A stretch of 64,000 nucleotides of DNA. Origin: an uncultured Croceicoccus sp. GTDB lineage: Bacteria; Pseudomonadota; Alphaproteobacteria; Sphingomonadales; Sphingomonadaceae. Positions 29,486 through 40,087 of the stretch are shown here, in pieces; the first letter of the stretch is position 1, and each line of letters opens with the position of its first letter. The stretch lies in assembly GCF_947496385.1 (NCBI RefSeq), contig NZ_CANMCP010000004.1, forward strand, positions 1 to 64,000. Reading direction: 5' to 3'. A program made the position numbers and the translations under genes. The notes beneath the pieces were generated by a model that was not told the DNA's origin, ran no database searches, and saw only the letters and a list, made by a program, of their open reading frames with translations.

Positions 29486-30619
29486 ATGACCGACATTTCC
29501 TCACCGCTCGACCTCGCCCGCCGTCTGATCGCATGCGAAAGCGTGACGCCGGCGCGCGGCGCGGTATTCGATACGATGGCCGCAATGCTCGAACCGCTGG
29601 GCTTTGCCGTGACGCGCACCGTCGACGGCGCGGCGCCCGACGGGCCGGTGGAAAACCTCCTCGCCGTGCGCGAAGGGCCGGTGGGCAGCCGCCATTTCGC
29701 CTTTGCCGGCCATCTCGACGTGGTGCCGCCGGGCAAGGGGTGGCATTCCGATGCCTTCGCGCCCGACATTCGCGGCGACCTCCTCTATGGCCGCGGGGCG
29801 GTGGACATGAAGGGGTCGATCGCCTGCATGATCGCGGCCGTCGCCGCCATCCCCGCCGATGCCGGCACGATCAGCTTCCTCATCACCGGCGACGAGGAAG
29901 GCCCCGCCGTCCACGGCACGCGCGCCATCATGGAACACATGGCCGCCGCGAAGGTCGCGCCCGACCTGTGCCTCGTCGGGGAGCCGACCTCGGTCCACCG
30001 GCTCGGCGACATGATGAAGATCGGGCGGCGCGGTTCGGTCAATATCTTCCTCTCCGTCGCGGGGACGCAGGGGCATGTCGCCTATCCGCATCTCGCCGAC
30101 AATCCGATCCCGCGGCTCGTCGCGATGCTGGCCGAACTCGATGCGCTGACGCTCGACGAGGGGACCGACTGGTTTCAGCCGTCGAACCTCGAAATCACCG
30201 AGCTGGAGGTTGGGAACCCCGCCCATAACGTCATTCCGGCGCAGGCGAAGGCGCGCATCTCCATCCGCTTCAACGACACGCACACCGGCGCCGAACTGGG
30301 CGCGCGGGTGAAGGCGATTGCCGAAAGCCATGGCGGCACTGCGGTCCCGGTGATTTCGGGCGAGCCGTTCCTGACCCCGCCGGGCGAGTTTTCGGCGCTG
30401 CTGGCCGAGGCGATCCGGGCCGAAACGGGGATCGACCCCGAACTGTCGACCGGCGGCGGCACGTCGGACGCGCGCTTCCTGCGCGCGCTGTGCCCGGTCA
30501 TCGAATTCGGCCTCTGCAACGCCACCATGCACAAGCGGGACGAGGCGGTGGCGATTGCCGATCTGGACGTGCTGACCCGCATTTACGAACGCACGGTCCG
30601 GGCCGCACTCACCGCATAA
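29486..30619 (+). CDS. dapE: Succinyl-diaminopimelate desuccinylase
   Basis: FAGHLDVVPPGKGWHSDAF, LLYGRGAVDMKGSIACMI, GDEEGPAVHGT, STGGGTSDARF. Confidence 0.95.
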   Translation: MTDISSPLDLARRLIACESVTPARGAVFDTMAAMLEPLGFAVTRTVDGAAPDGPVENLLAVREGPVGSRHFAFAGHLDVVPPGKGWHSDAFAPDIRGDLLYGRGAVDMKGSIACMIAAVAAIPADAGTISFLITGDEEGPAVHGTRAIMEHMAAAKVAPDLCLVGEPTSVHRLGDMMKIGRRGSVNIFLSVAGTQGHVAYPHLADNPIPRLVAMLAELDALTLDEGTDWFQPSNLEITELEVGNPAHNVIPAQAKARISIRFNDTHTGAELGARVKAIAESHGGTAVPVISGEPFLTPPGEFSALLAEAIRAETGIDPELSTGGGTSDARFLRALCPVIEFGLCNATMHKRDEAVAIADLDVLTRIYERTVRAALTA

Positions 30620-30698
30620 CCGCCGCCGCCCACTTGCGGGCCGCGTCGGCGCAGGCCACAAGGGCCGCTTGCTCCAAGGCGCGAGAGGGATCGAGCCC

Positions 30699-31937
30699 AT
30701 GTTCCGTATCTGGTTTAACATACCCTTGTGGCAGCGGGTGATCGCGGCGCTGATCCTCGGCGTGGCGGTCGGCATGTGGTGGGGGCCGGGCGCGGAAAGC
30801 ATCAAGTGGATCGGCGATTTCTTCATCAAGTCGATCAAGATGCTGGTCGTGCCGCTCATCTTCTTCAGCCTGGTATCGGGCGTGGCGGCCATCGGCGACC
30901 TTCGCAAGCTGGGCGCGGTCGGCGGGCGCGCGATGCTGATCTTCGTGGTGACGGGGCAGATCGCGGTGTGGCTGGGGCTGTTCCTCGGCACGGTGCTGGC
31001 GCCCGGCGCAGGGGTCGATACCTCCGCCATCGAAATGGGCGCGGTGCCCGAACCGGTGCCGACGACGGCGGTGGACATGATCCTGTCCATCGTGCCCGAA
31101 AGCCCGGTGCAGGTGATGGCCGACGTATCCGTGCTCCCGCTGATCGTGTTTTCGCTGCTCATCGGGATCGGCATCCTGATGGCCGCAGACGAAGGCACGC
31201 CGGTACAGAAGGTGTTCGATAGCGGCGCCGTCATCATGCAGAAGGTGACGATGGTGGTGATGGAACTCACCCCGTTCGGCGTGTTCGCGCTGATGGCGTG
31301 GGTGGCGGGCACGCTGGGGCTCGACGCGCTGATCGCATTGTCGAAGCTGGTCGCGCTCAATTACCTGGGCTGTCTCATCATCATTTTCGTCATGTATTCG
31401 GCGATGATCAAGTTCATGGCTCGTCTTCCGGTGCGCGATTTCTTTCGTGGGATCATCGATGCCATGGCGGTCAGCTATTCGACCGCGTCGTCCAATGCGA
31501 CGTTGCCGGTGACGATGCGCTGTGCCGAGCGCAATCTGGGCGTGTCGAATTCGGTGGCGAGCTTTGTCGTGTCGCTGGGCGCGACGATCAACATGAACGG
31601 CACGGCGATGTATCTGGGGCTCGCCACCTTGTTCGGGGCGCAGATCTTCGGCGTGGATCTGAGCTGGGCCGATTATTTCCTGATTTCGATCCTCGCTACC
31701 CTGGGCGCGGTGGGGGCGGCGGGCATTCCGGGCGCGGGGCTGATCATGATGGCGCTGGTGTTCGGGGCGGTGGGCGTGCCGCTCGAAACCATTGCCTTCG
31801 TCGCGGGCGTGGACCGGATCATGGACATGATGCGCACGACCACCAACGTGTCGGGCGATGCGGCGGTGGCGACCACCGTGGCCGTGATGACGGGCGAGAT
31901 CGACCGGCGGGAGATGATTTCCGCCGACGACGTCTAG
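30699..31937 (+). CDS. Dicarboxylate/amino acid:cation symporter (DAACS family)
   Basis: STASSNATLPVTMRCAERNLGVSNSVASFVVSLGATINMNGTAMY and AGIPGAGLIMMALVF. Confidence 0.94.
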   Translation: MFRIWFNIPLWQRVIAALILGVAVGMWWGPGAESIKWIGDFFIKSIKMLVVPLIFFSLVSGVAAIGDLRKLGAVGGRAMLIFVVTGQIAVWLGLFLGTVLAPGAGVDTSAIEMGAVPEPVPTTAVDMILSIVPESPVQVMADVSVLPLIVFSLLIGIGILMAADEGTPVQKVFDSGAVIMQKVTMVVMELTPFGVFALMAWVAGTLGLDALIALSKLVALNYLGCLIIIFVMYSAMIKFMARLPVRDFFRGIIDAMAVSYSTASSNATLPVTMRCAERNLGVSNSVASFVVSLGATINMNGTAMYLGLATLFGAQIFGVDLSWADYFLISILATLGAVGAAGIPGAGLIMMALVFGAVGVPLETIAFVAGVDRIMDMMRTTTNVSGDAAVATTVAVMTGEIDRREMISADDV

Positions 31938-31950
31938 TCCGCCGCGCCCC

Positions 31951-32262
31951 TTACCGGGTGGCGGAGCAATAGGCCGCGGCGGCGCCCGTCACCGCGATGA
32001 CCTCCGGGTCGCCGACGCGGCGGGCGCGCTCGACATAATCGGCGATGGTCAGGTTTTCGGTCCGTTCACCATCGCGCGCCTTCGCCCGCGACAGTTTCCG
32101 CAATTGCGCGACCGACAGGCGATCGGCCATTTCCGCCGCCATGCACCGCGCGACCGGCGTGCGCACCCCCGCATCGGTGAGCCCCGATTGCACCGCCTGC
32201 TGCTTTACACAGCCGGTAAGCGCGACGAACGAAAGAAGCAGAAGCAGGCGCAAGCGTATCAT
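31951..32262 (-). CDS. Small putative lipoprotein, hypothetical
   Basis: MIRLRLLLLLSFVALTGCVKQQAVQSG lipobox; no family assigned. Confidence 0.7.
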   Translation of the reverse strand: MIRLRLLLLLSFVALTGCVKQQAVQSGLTDAGVRTPVARCMAAEMADRLSVAQLRKLSRAKARDGERTENLTIADYVERARRVGDPEVIAVTGAAAAYCSATR

Positions 32263-32293
32263 CCTTTCACCAGGAAACTGCGCGGTAAGGTGT

Positions 32294-33013
32294 CTACGCC
32301 CCACGCGCCAGCACCGAATCCACCCATTCGGGCACGATCACCCCCGCCGGGCCAAGCCGGGTTTCGTCGAACCAGCCCGAACCCTGGCTGCGTTCGAGAT
32401 TCAGCTCCAGCGTGGCCGCCCCCATCGCCTTTGCCTCCTGTACGAAGCCCGCGGCGGGATAGACCGCGCCCGACGTGCCGATCGACACGAACAGATCCGC
32501 CTCGCGCAGCGCGGCATAGATCCGCTCCATCTCATACGGCATTTCCCCGAACCACACGACATCGGGCCGGAGCGCCGCCTCTCCGCACGCCGGGCACGCG
32601 GGCCGGTCGATCAGCGTCCCGGTCCACCGGCTCCGCACGTCGCACGCGGTGCACCACGCGTTGAGATGTTCGCCATGCATGTGCAGCACGCGGTTCGCGC
32701 CCGCCCGTTCATGCAGATCGTCCACGTTCTGCGTCACGATCAGCAATTCGCCGTCGAATTCGCGGTCGAGCCGGGCCAGCGCATGGTGCGCCGCGTTCGG
32801 CTCCTTCGTCTGGATCGCTTCGCGCCGCATGTCGTAGAAGCGGAGGACAAGATCGGGGTCGCGGGCGAACCCTTCGGGCGTGGCGACATCCTCGACCCGG
32901 TGCTGCTCCCACAATCCGCCGGCGCTGCGAAACGTGTCGATGCCGCTTTCGGCGGACACGCCCGCGCCGGTGAGGATGACGATGTTCCGCAATGCGTTGA
33001 TGTTGTCTTTCAT
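32294..33013 (-). CDS. cobB: NAD-dependent protein deacylase (sirtuin)
   Basis: ILTGAGVSAESGIDTFR, TQNVDDLHERAG, HMHGE, C..C zinc ligands, VVWFGEMPYEM, IGTSGAVYPAAGF. Confidence 0.95.
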   Translation of the reverse strand: MKDNINALRNIVILTGAGVSAESGIDTFRSAGGLWEQHRVEDVATPEGFARDPDLVLRFYDMRREAIQTKEPNAAHHALARLDREFDGELLIVTQNVDDLHERAGANRVLHMHGEHLNAWCTACDVRSRWTGTLIDRPACPACGEAALRPDVVWFGEMPYEMERIYAALREADLFVSIGTSGAVYPAAGFVQEAKAMGAATLELNLERSQGSGWFDETRLGPAGVIVPEWVDSVLARGA

Positions 33014-33061
33014 GTCCCCCATGAAGCACGACAACACGCATCAAGGCAAAAGGCAAAATAC

Positions 33062-33793
33062 ATGGCACGGATCGGCATCGTCGGAATCAACGGCCGCATG
33101 GGGCAGGCACTGGCCAGCGCGATCGCCGCATCGGGCCATGAATGCACCGGCGGGGTCGATCGCGATACCGGCGACATCGCCGCCCTTTCCCGCGACAGCG
33201 ACGCGCTCGTCGATTTTTCCTCGCCCGACGCGCTCGCCGCTACGCTGGACGCGGCGGTGGCGGGCGGGGCCGCCGTGCTGATCGGGACGACCGGGCTGGA
33301 CGATACGCATCACGCCGCGATCGATACGGCGGCGCGCGATATTGCCCTGCTGCAAACCGGCAATACCTCGCTCGGCGTGACGATGCTGGCCCATCTGGTG
33401 GAGGAGGCAGCCGCCCGGCTCGGCCCCGATTTCGATGTCGAGATCGTGGAAATGCACCACCGCAACAAGGTCGACGCGCCGTCGGGTACCGCGCTTTTGT
33501 TGGGCGAGGCGGCGGCGCGCGGGCGTGGCATCGACCTTGCGCCGCATAGCGAGCGCGGGCGCGACGGCCATACCGGCCGCCGGGCCGAGGGGGCCATCGG
33601 CTTTGCCGCCCTGCGCGGCGGCACGGTCGCGGGCGAGCACAGCGTGATCTTCGCCGGTGACGAAGAGCGCATCACATTGTCGCATGGCGCGGAAAATCGC
33701 ATGATCTTTGCCCGCGGTGCGGTGCGCGGGGCCGAATGGCTGATCGGGCGCGCGGCGGGTCGCTACACCATGCCGGAGGTGCTGGGCCTCTAA
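33062..33793 (+). CDS. dapB: 4-hydroxy-tetrahydrodipicolinate reductase
   Basis: IGIVGINGRMGQALASAI, EIVEMHHRNKVDAPSGTALLLGEAAA, AEGAIGFAALRGGTVAGEHSVIFAGDEERI. Confidence 0.96.
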   Translation: MARIGIVGINGRMGQALASAIAASGHECTGGVDRDTGDIAALSRDSDALVDFSSPDALAATLDAAVAGGAAVLIGTTGLDDTHHAAIDTAARDIALLQTGNTSLGVTMLAHLVEEAAARLGPDFDVEIVEMHHRNKVDAPSGTALLLGEAAARGRGIDLAPHSERGRDGHTGRRAEGAIGFAALRGGTVAGEHSVIFAGDEERITLSHGAENRMIFARGAVRGAEWLIGRAAGRYTMPEVLGL

Positions 33794-33797
33794 GCAG

Positions 33798-34448
33798 ATG
33801 ACCAAGGACCAGATCTTCGAATTCTTCCGCCGCCTCGCCGAAGACAATCCCGACCCCGAAACCGAGCTGGAATATGGCAATGCCTTTCAACTCGTCGTCG
33901 CGGTCGCCCTGTCGGCGCAGGCGACGGATGTCGGGGTGAACAAGGCAACCCGCGCGCTTTTCGCAAAGGTGGAGACGCCGCAGCAGATGCTCGACCTCGG
34001 CGAAGACGGGCTGAAAGAGCATATCAAGACCATCGGTCTCTTCAATTCCAAGGCGAAGAACGTCATCGCCCTGTCGCGCCTACTGATAGAGGACTATGGC
34101 GGCGCGGTACCCGACACCCGGGAGGATCTCGTCCGCCTGCCCGGCGTCGGGCGCAAGACCGCGAATGTGGTGCTCAATTGCTGGTTCGGGCAGGAAACCT
34201 TCGCCGTCGACACGCATATCTTCCGCGTCGGCAACCGCACCGGCCTCGCCAAGGGGAAAACCCCCGAAGCGGTCGAGGCCAAGCTGGAAAAGCGGGTGCC
34301 CGGCCCGTTCCGCATGGGCGCGCATCACTGGCTCATCCTGCATGGCCGCTATGTCTGCAAGGCGCGCACGCCCGAATGCTGGCGCTGCACCGTGGCGGAT
34401 CTGTGCAGCTTTCGCGGCAAGGTGATGGAAAAACCGGCGAAGCGGTAG
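33798..34448 (+). CDS. nth: Endonuclease III
   Basis: LSAQATDVGVNKAT, LPGVGRKTANVVL, AVDTHIFRVGNRTGLAKGKTPEAVE, C-terminal 4-Cys FeS motif. Confidence 0.97.
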   Translation: MTKDQIFEFFRRLAEDNPDPETELEYGNAFQLVVAVALSAQATDVGVNKATRALFAKVETPQQMLDLGEDGLKEHIKTIGLFNSKAKNVIALSRLLIEDYGGAVPDTREDLVRLPGVGRKTANVVLNCWFGQETFAVDTHIFRVGNRTGLAKGKTPEAVEAKLEKRVPGPFRMGAHHWLILHGRYVCKARTPECWRCTVADLCSFRGKVMEKPAKR

Positions 34449-34512
34449 CCGCGGTGCGGAACGGGGCGCCCGTCCCGCCCGTTTCCCTGGTCTATCCAGC
34501 AAAGGAACGACC

Positions 34513-34962
34513 ATGGCGAAAACCGACACTGCAAAGCATCTCGACCATATCGCAAAGGCGATGAAAGACATCGATTTCGTCATGCTTAACACCCATACGG
34601 AGGGTGGACGGATCGGCGCACGCCCGATGAGCAACAACCGCCAAGTCGATTACGACGGCGACAGCTATTATTTCACCTGGGAAAAATCCCGCATGGTGGA
34701 GGATATCAAGGCCGATCCGAAAGTCGGCTTGTCGCTCCAGGGCAAGGGATCGCCCGATGGCGCGCCCGGCATCTTCATCGCGATCGAGGGCGATGCCAAA
34801 ATCGTGCGCGACAAGGCCGCATTCGAGGAGCACTGGGTCGAAGAGCTCGATCGTTGGTTCGAGGACGGGATCGACACCGACGGCATGATCATGCTGCACG
34901 TGGCGGCCACCCGCGCGGCATACTGGGATGGCGAGGACGAAGGCGACTTCGAAATCGCGTAA
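34513..34962 (+). CDS. Pyridoxamine 5'-phosphate oxidase family protein (general stress FMN-binding-like)
   Basis: MLNTHTEGGRIGARPMSNNRQVDYDGDSYYFTWEKSRMVEDIKADPKVGLSLQG. Confidence 0.85.
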   Translation: MAKTDTAKHLDHIAKAMKDIDFVMLNTHTEGGRIGARPMSNNRQVDYDGDSYYFTWEKSRMVEDIKADPKVGLSLQGKGSPDGAPGIFIAIEGDAKIVRDKAAFEEHWVEELDRWFEDGIDTDGMIMLHVAATRAAYWDGEDEGDFEIA

Positions 34963-35009
34963 ATGCAGCGGCGGGGCGGACGCATGACGCCTTGCCCCGC
35001 CGGCCGCGA

Positions 35010-37280
35010 TTACCCCACCACCTCGGCCGCGGCGAGCACGGCGAGGGTCAGCACTTCGGGTGCAATGCTGGTCATCGGCGCGATCTGCACCGGCTTCTCC
35101 ATTCCGATCAGCATCGGGCCGATCGTCGATGCACCCGCCAGTTCGCGCAGCAGTTTCGCCGACAGGTTCGCCGATTGCAGGCCCGGCATGATGAGCACGT
35201 TGGCCGGCGACGACAGCCGGCTGAACGGATAGAGCTTCATGACGTCGGGGTTGAGCGCGGCATCGGGCGCCATCTCGCCTTCATATTCGAAGCCGGGATC
35301 CTCCTCGTCGAGGATGTGCACCGCGTCGCGGATATTCTCCAGCCATTTGCCCGACGGATTGCCGAAGGTCGAATAGGACAGGAACGCCACGCGCGGTTCA
35401 TGGCCGAGCCGCCGCGCGACCTTGGCCGTTTCTTTTGCGATATGGGCGAGCATCTTCGCATCGGGGCGTTCGTTGATCGTCGTATCAGCGAGGAACACGG
35501 TGTAGTTCTTGCCCAGCATCATGTGGATGCCGAACGGCACCTCGCCCGGCTTCGCGTCGAGGACCAGCCCGATTTCGCGCGCGGTCTGTGCAAACGGGCG
35601 GGTGAGGCCCGTGATCATTGCATCGCCCTTGTCCAGCGCGAGCAGCAGCGAGGCGAACACGTTGCGGTCCTGGTTCACCATGCGGCGCACGTCGCGTTCG
35701 GTATAGCCGCGCCGTTGCAGCCGTTCGTACAGGAAGTCGACCATGGCGGGCACATGCTCGCTATCGGCGGAATTCTGGATTTCGTAGCTTTCGGGATCGT
35801 CGACGCCCAGTTCGCGCAGCTTGTCGCAGACCGCGCCGGTGCGCCCGACCAGCACGGGTTCGCCATAGCCGAAATCGCGGAACTGGATCGCGGCGCGGAT
35901 GACGACATCCTCCTCCGCCTCGGCAAAGACGACGCGCTTGGGGTTCTGCTGCAGGTTCTCGTACACCTTGGTCAGGACCGAGGTGGTGGGGTTGAGCCGC
36001 GCTTTCAGCGACATCTTGTAGGCGTCGAAATCCTCGATGCTGCCCTGCGCAACGCCCGAATCCATCGCCGCCTTCGCGACGGCGGCGGACACCCGCTCCA
36101 TCAAACGCGGGTCGAACGGGGCGGGAATGATGTAATCCTCGCCGAACTGGTGATCGACGCCATAGGCCGCGGCGACTTCCTCCGGCACGCGTTCGCGGGC
36201 GAGTTCCGCGATGGCTTCGGCGGCGGCGATCTTCATCTCCTCATTGATGGCGGTCGCCCGCACGTCGAGCGCGCCGCGGAAGATGAAGGGGAAGCCGAGC
36301 ACGTTGTTCACCTGGTTCGGGTAATCCGAACGGCCGGTGGCGATGATGGCGTTGGGCTTGACCTCGCGCGCGAGTTCGGGGCGGATCTCCGGCTCCGGAT
36401 TGGCCATGGCGAAAATGATCGGGCGGTCGTTCATCTTTGCCACCCATTCGGGCTTCAACGCGCCCGCCGCCGACAGGCCGAGAAAGATGTCGGCACCGAC
36501 CAGCGCCTCTTCGAGGCTGCGCTTGTCGGTTTCCACCGCGTGGGCCGATTTCCACTGATCCACATCGTCGCGGCCGGGATAGATCGGGCCGGAGCGGTCG
36601 CACATGATGACGTTTTCATGCCGCACGCCCATCGCCTTGATGAGAGCGGTGCAGGCAATGGCCGACGCGCCCGCGCCGTTCACGACCATCTTCACATCCT
36701 CCATCCGGCGCCCGGTGAGGTGCAGCGCATTGATGAGGCCGGCGGCGGCGATGATCGCGGTGCCGTGCTGATCGTCGTGCATGACGGGAATGTTCATGCG
36801 TTCGCGCAAGGCCTGCTCGATGATGAAGCATTCGGGCGCCTTGATATCTTCGAGGTTGATGCCGCCAAAGCTCGGCTCCATCAGCGCGACGGCATTGATG
36901 AAGGCGTCGGGATCCTCGGTCGCGAGCTCGATATCGATGGAATCGACGTCGGCGAAACGCTTGAAGAGCACGGCCTTGCCCTCCATCACAGGCTTGGACG
37001 CGAGCGCGCCGAGATTGCCCATGCCGAGGATGGCCGTGCCGTTGGAAATCACCGCGACGAGGTTGGAGCGCGCGGTATAGATCGCCGCGGTCGACGGATC
37101 GTCGGCGATGGCCTGCACGGGTGCGGCGACGCCGGGGGAGTAGGCGAGGCTGAGATCGCGCTGCGTCGCCATGGGTTTCGACGCGACGATCTCGATCTTT
37201 CCGGGTCGGATCGTGGAATGGTAGAACAGCGCCTCACGCTCGGTAAAGCTGCTGTTCCGATTGTCGCCGTCATTCGCCAA
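35010..37280 (-). CDS. maeB: NADP-dependent malic enzyme (fused phosphotransacetylase domain)
   Basis: LAYSPGVAAPVQAI, NGTAILGMGNLGALASKPVMEGKAVLFKRFADVDSIDIE, MHDDQHGTAIIAAAGLINAL; C-terminal PTA-like half. Confidence 0.96.
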   Translation of the reverse strand: MANDGDNRNSSFTEREALFYHSTIRPGKIEIVASKPMATQRDLSLAYSPGVAAPVQAIADDPSTAAIYTARSNLVAVISNGTAILGMGNLGALASKPVMEGKAVLFKRFADVDSIDIELATEDPDAFINAVALMEPSFGGINLEDIKAPECFIIEQALRERMNIPVMHDDQHGTAIIAAAGLINALHLTGRRMEDVKMVVNGAGASAIACTALIKAMGVRHENVIMCDRSGPIYPGRDDVDQWKSAHAVETDKRSLEEALVGADIFLGLSAAGALKPEWVAKMNDRPIIFAMANPEPEIRPELAREVKPNAIIATGRSDYPNQVNNVLGFPFIFRGALDVRATAINEEMKIAAAEAIAELARERVPEEVAAAYGVDHQFGEDYIIPAPFDPRLMERVSAAVAKAAMDSGVAQGSIEDFDAYKMSLKARLNPTTSVLTKVYENLQQNPKRVVFAEAEEDVVIRAAIQFRDFGYGEPVLVGRTGAVCDKLRELGVDDPESYEIQNSADSEHVPAMVDFLYERLQRRGYTERDVRRMVNQDRNVFASLLLALDKGDAMITGLTRPFAQTAREIGLVLDAKPGEVPFGIHMMLGKNYTVFLADTTINERPDAKMLAHIAKETAKVARRLGHEPRVAFLSYSTFGNPSGKWLENIRDAVHILDEEDPGFEYEGEMAPDAALNPDVMKLYPFSRLSSPANVLIMPGLQSANLSAKLLRELAGASTIGPMLIGMEKPVQIAPMTSIAPEVLTLAVLAAAEVVG

Positions 37281-37442
37281 AATGGCCTCCCGTTGGAATA
37301 CACCTGCCGAAACGCCCTATCGCGCAAATCGCGTTCGGGATAGGGCGCGCGCCCAAGTTTTCGATTGTCCCGGCTTTTTCGGCGGGGGATAGCCAAACGC
37401 CCGGCTTTGGCGAATCGTTCATGCTGCGCTACGCGATGCGGC

Positions 37443-40067
37443 ATGGCAGGCGGTCCCACCCCGATGATGGCGCAATATCTGGCGTTGAAGAGCCAGGCCG
37501 GCGATTGCCTGCTGTTCTATCGCATGGGCGATTTCTTCGAACTGTTCTTCGACGATGCGCGCCGCGCCGCCGCCGTGCTCGACATCGCATTGACCAGCCG
37601 GGGCGAACACGATGGCGCACCGGTGCCGATGTGCGGCGTGCCGGTCCATGCGGCGGAAAGCTATCTTGCCCGGCTGATCCGCGCAGGGTGCCGGGTCGCC
37701 ATCGCCGAACAGGTGGAAACCCCGGCCGAAGCGAAAGAGCGCACCAAGCGCGAGGGCGGCGGCTCCAAGGTGCTGGTCCAGCGCGACATCGTGCGCTTCG
37801 TGACCGCCGGCACCCTGACCGAGGATAATCTGCTCGAATCGCGCAGGGCCAACATGCTGGTCGCGCTGGCGCCGCTACGCGACCGCGTGGGTATCGCGGC
37901 GGTCGACATTTCGACAGGGTCGATGGTCCTCGAAAGCCACGAGGCGGGCGGCGTCGCGGCGGCGCTGTCGCGGATCGGGGCGAGCGAGATCGTCGTGCCG
38001 GAGGGGTGGGAGTTCGCACCCGATGGCGCGCCCGCCGATGCCATCGCGCGCCCGGCGGCGGAGTTTGCGTCCGACAGGGGGGAGGCGCGGCTGAAATCGC
38101 TGCACGGGGTTGCGACGCTTGACGGGTTCGGCGCGTTCGACCGGGCGGCGCTGGCGGCGGCGGGCGGGCTGATCGCCTATCTCGACCATGTCGGACGCGG
38201 GCAATTGCCGCTGCTGCTCCCGCCACGGGCGCGGGCGGCGGACGGCCATCTCGCCATGGACGAGGCTACGCGGGCCAGCCTCGAGATCCTGCAATCGGCA
38301 TCGGGCACGCGTTCGGGCAGCCTGATCGATTGTGTCGACCGGTGCCTGACCGGGGCGGGCGCGCGCCTGCTCGCCGAGGATCTGTCCGCCCCGCTGACCG
38401 AGGCGGAGGCGATCCGCGAGCGGCTGGCGGCGGTGGACCGGCTTTACGGCGATGCCCTGCTGCGCGAGGATCTGCGTGGGTTGATGCGCGGCCTGCCCGA
38501 TATTGCGCGCGCACTCGGCCGGGTGGTCGCCGGGCGGGGCAGCCCGCGCGACCTCGGGCAGATCCGCGACGGGCTCGGCCTTGCCTACGAGCTTCACCTG
38601 CTGCTGGAGGAAATGGGCGAGCGTCCGGCGCTGTTCGAACGGCTTCGCCCTGCGCTCACCGGCCATGGCGCCTTGGTGGAGACGCTCCTGCGCGCGCTGG
38701 TCGAGACGCCGCCGACCGAGCGGGCGCAGGGCGGCTATATCGCGAAGGGTTACGATGCCGCGCTCGACGAATTGCGCGACATTGCCAAGAACGGGCGGCA
38801 GGCCATCGCCGCGCTCGAACAGGATTACCGCGATACGACCGGCATCGCCGCGCTCAGGATCAAGCACAATGGCGTGCTCGGCTATTTCATCGAGGTGCCT
38901 TCGCGCCATGCCGATGCGCTGATGGCGGCGGACAGCGGCTTTACCCATCGGCAGACGATGCAGAGCGCGGTCCGCTTTAACGCGCTGGCGCTCCACGAAC
39001 AGGCGAGCCGCATTGCCGAGGCCGGCGGACGCGCGCTCGCCGCCGAGGACGCCCATTTCGAGGAGCTGGTCGCGAGGACCGCCGCCCATGCCGAGGCGAT
39101 CGCCGCCACGGCCCATGCGCTCGCGCGGATCGACGTGTGCGCAGGACAGGCGGAGCGCGCCGCGGAGGGCGGATGGGTGCGGCCCGACATCGCCGATGCC
39201 CCCTGCCTCGACATTCGCGGCGGGCGGCACCCGGTGGTGGAGGCCGCGCTGGCCAAGGGGCGCGACCGTTTCGTCGCCAATGATTGCGCGCTGTCGGACA
39301 CGGACCGGCTCTGGCTCATCGGCGGGCCGAACATGGGCGGCAAATCGACATTCCTGCGGCAAAACGCGCTGATCGTCCTGCTCGCGCAGGCGGGCGGTTT
39401 CGTGCCCGCCGACAGCGCGACGATCGGCCTCGTCGACCGGTTGTTCAGCCGGGTCGGCGCGTCGGACAATCTGGCGAAGGGGCGCTCCACCTTCATGGTC
39501 GAAATGGTGGAAACCGCCGCCATCCTGTCGCAGGCGACCGACCGCAGCTTCGTCATCCTCGACGAGGTCGGGCGCGGCACCTCCACCTATGACGGGCTGG
39601 CGCTGGCCTGGGCGGTGGCGGAAAGCGTGCATGGCATGGTGGGGTGCCGGTGCCTGTTCGCGACGCATTACCATGAACTGTCGCGCCTTGCCGAAACATG
39701 CGAGGCATTGTCGCTCCACCATGTCCGCGCGCGGGAGTGGAAGGGCGATCTCGTGCTCCTGCACGAGCTGGCGGAGGGGCCGGCGGATCGCAGCTACGGG
39801 CTTGCGGTTGCGCGGCTGGCAGGCGTGCCCGCGCCTGTCATCGCGCGGGCCAAAAAAGTGCTGGAAAAGCTGGAGAAAGGGCGCGCGGAAACGGGCGGGT
39901 TGGCGGCGAGGCTGGGCGAATTGCCGCTGTTCGCTGCCGCCGCCGAAGCGGAGGAGCAGCAGTGCGACACACTGCGCGACACGCTCGCCGCGCTCGACGT
40001 GGATGCGCTGTCGCCGCGCGATGCGCTCGACATGCTCTACCGGTTGAAGCGCGAGGCCGCCGATTGA
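37443..40067 (+). CDS. mutS: DNA mismatch repair protein MutS
   Basis: YRMGDFFELFFDDA, GGPNMGGKSTFLRQNALI, STFMVEMVETAAIL, ILDEVGRGTSTYDGLALAWAV. Confidence 0.98.
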   Translation: MAGGPTPMMAQYLALKSQAGDCLLFYRMGDFFELFFDDARRAAAVLDIALTSRGEHDGAPVPMCGVPVHAAESYLARLIRAGCRVAIAEQVETPAEAKERTKREGGGSKVLVQRDIVRFVTAGTLTEDNLLESRRANMLVALAPLRDRVGIAAVDISTGSMVLESHEAGGVAAALSRIGASEIVVPEGWEFAPDGAPADAIARPAAEFASDRGEARLKSLHGVATLDGFGAFDRAALAAAGGLIAYLDHVGRGQLPLLLPPRARAADGHLAMDEATRASLEILQSASGTRSGSLIDCVDRCLTGAGARLLAEDLSAPLTEAEAIRERLAAVDRLYGDALLREDLRGLMRGLPDIARALGRVVAGRGSPRDLGQIRDGLGLAYELHLLLEEMGERPALFERLRPALTGHGALVETLLRALVETPPTERAQGGYIAKGYDAALDELRDIAKNGRQAIAALEQDYRDTTGIAALRIKHNGVLGYFIEVPSRHADALMAADSGFTHRQTMQSAVRFNALALHEQASRIAEAGGRALAAEDAHFEELVARTAAHAEAIAATAHALARIDVCAGQAERAAEGGWVRPDIADAPCLDIRGGRHPVVEAALAKGRDRFVANDCALSDTDRLWLIGGPNMGGKSTFLRQNALIVLLAQAGGFVPADSATIGLVDRLFSRVGASDNLAKGRSTFMVEMVETAAILSQATDRSFVILDEVGRGTSTYDGLALAWAVAESVHGMVGCRCLFATHYHELSRLAETCEALSLHHVRAREWKGDLVLLHELAEGPADRSYGLAVARLAGVPAPVIARAKKVLEKLEKGRAETGGLAARLGELPLFAAAAEAEEQQCDTLRDTLAALDVDALSPRDALDMLYRLKREAAD

Positions 40068-40087
40068 CCCATGCGGCGGGGGCCGTC

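Noticed and set aside
34854-37343. 829-aa plus-strand ORF over maeB
   Set aside because: Antisense shadow of the malic enzyme gene.
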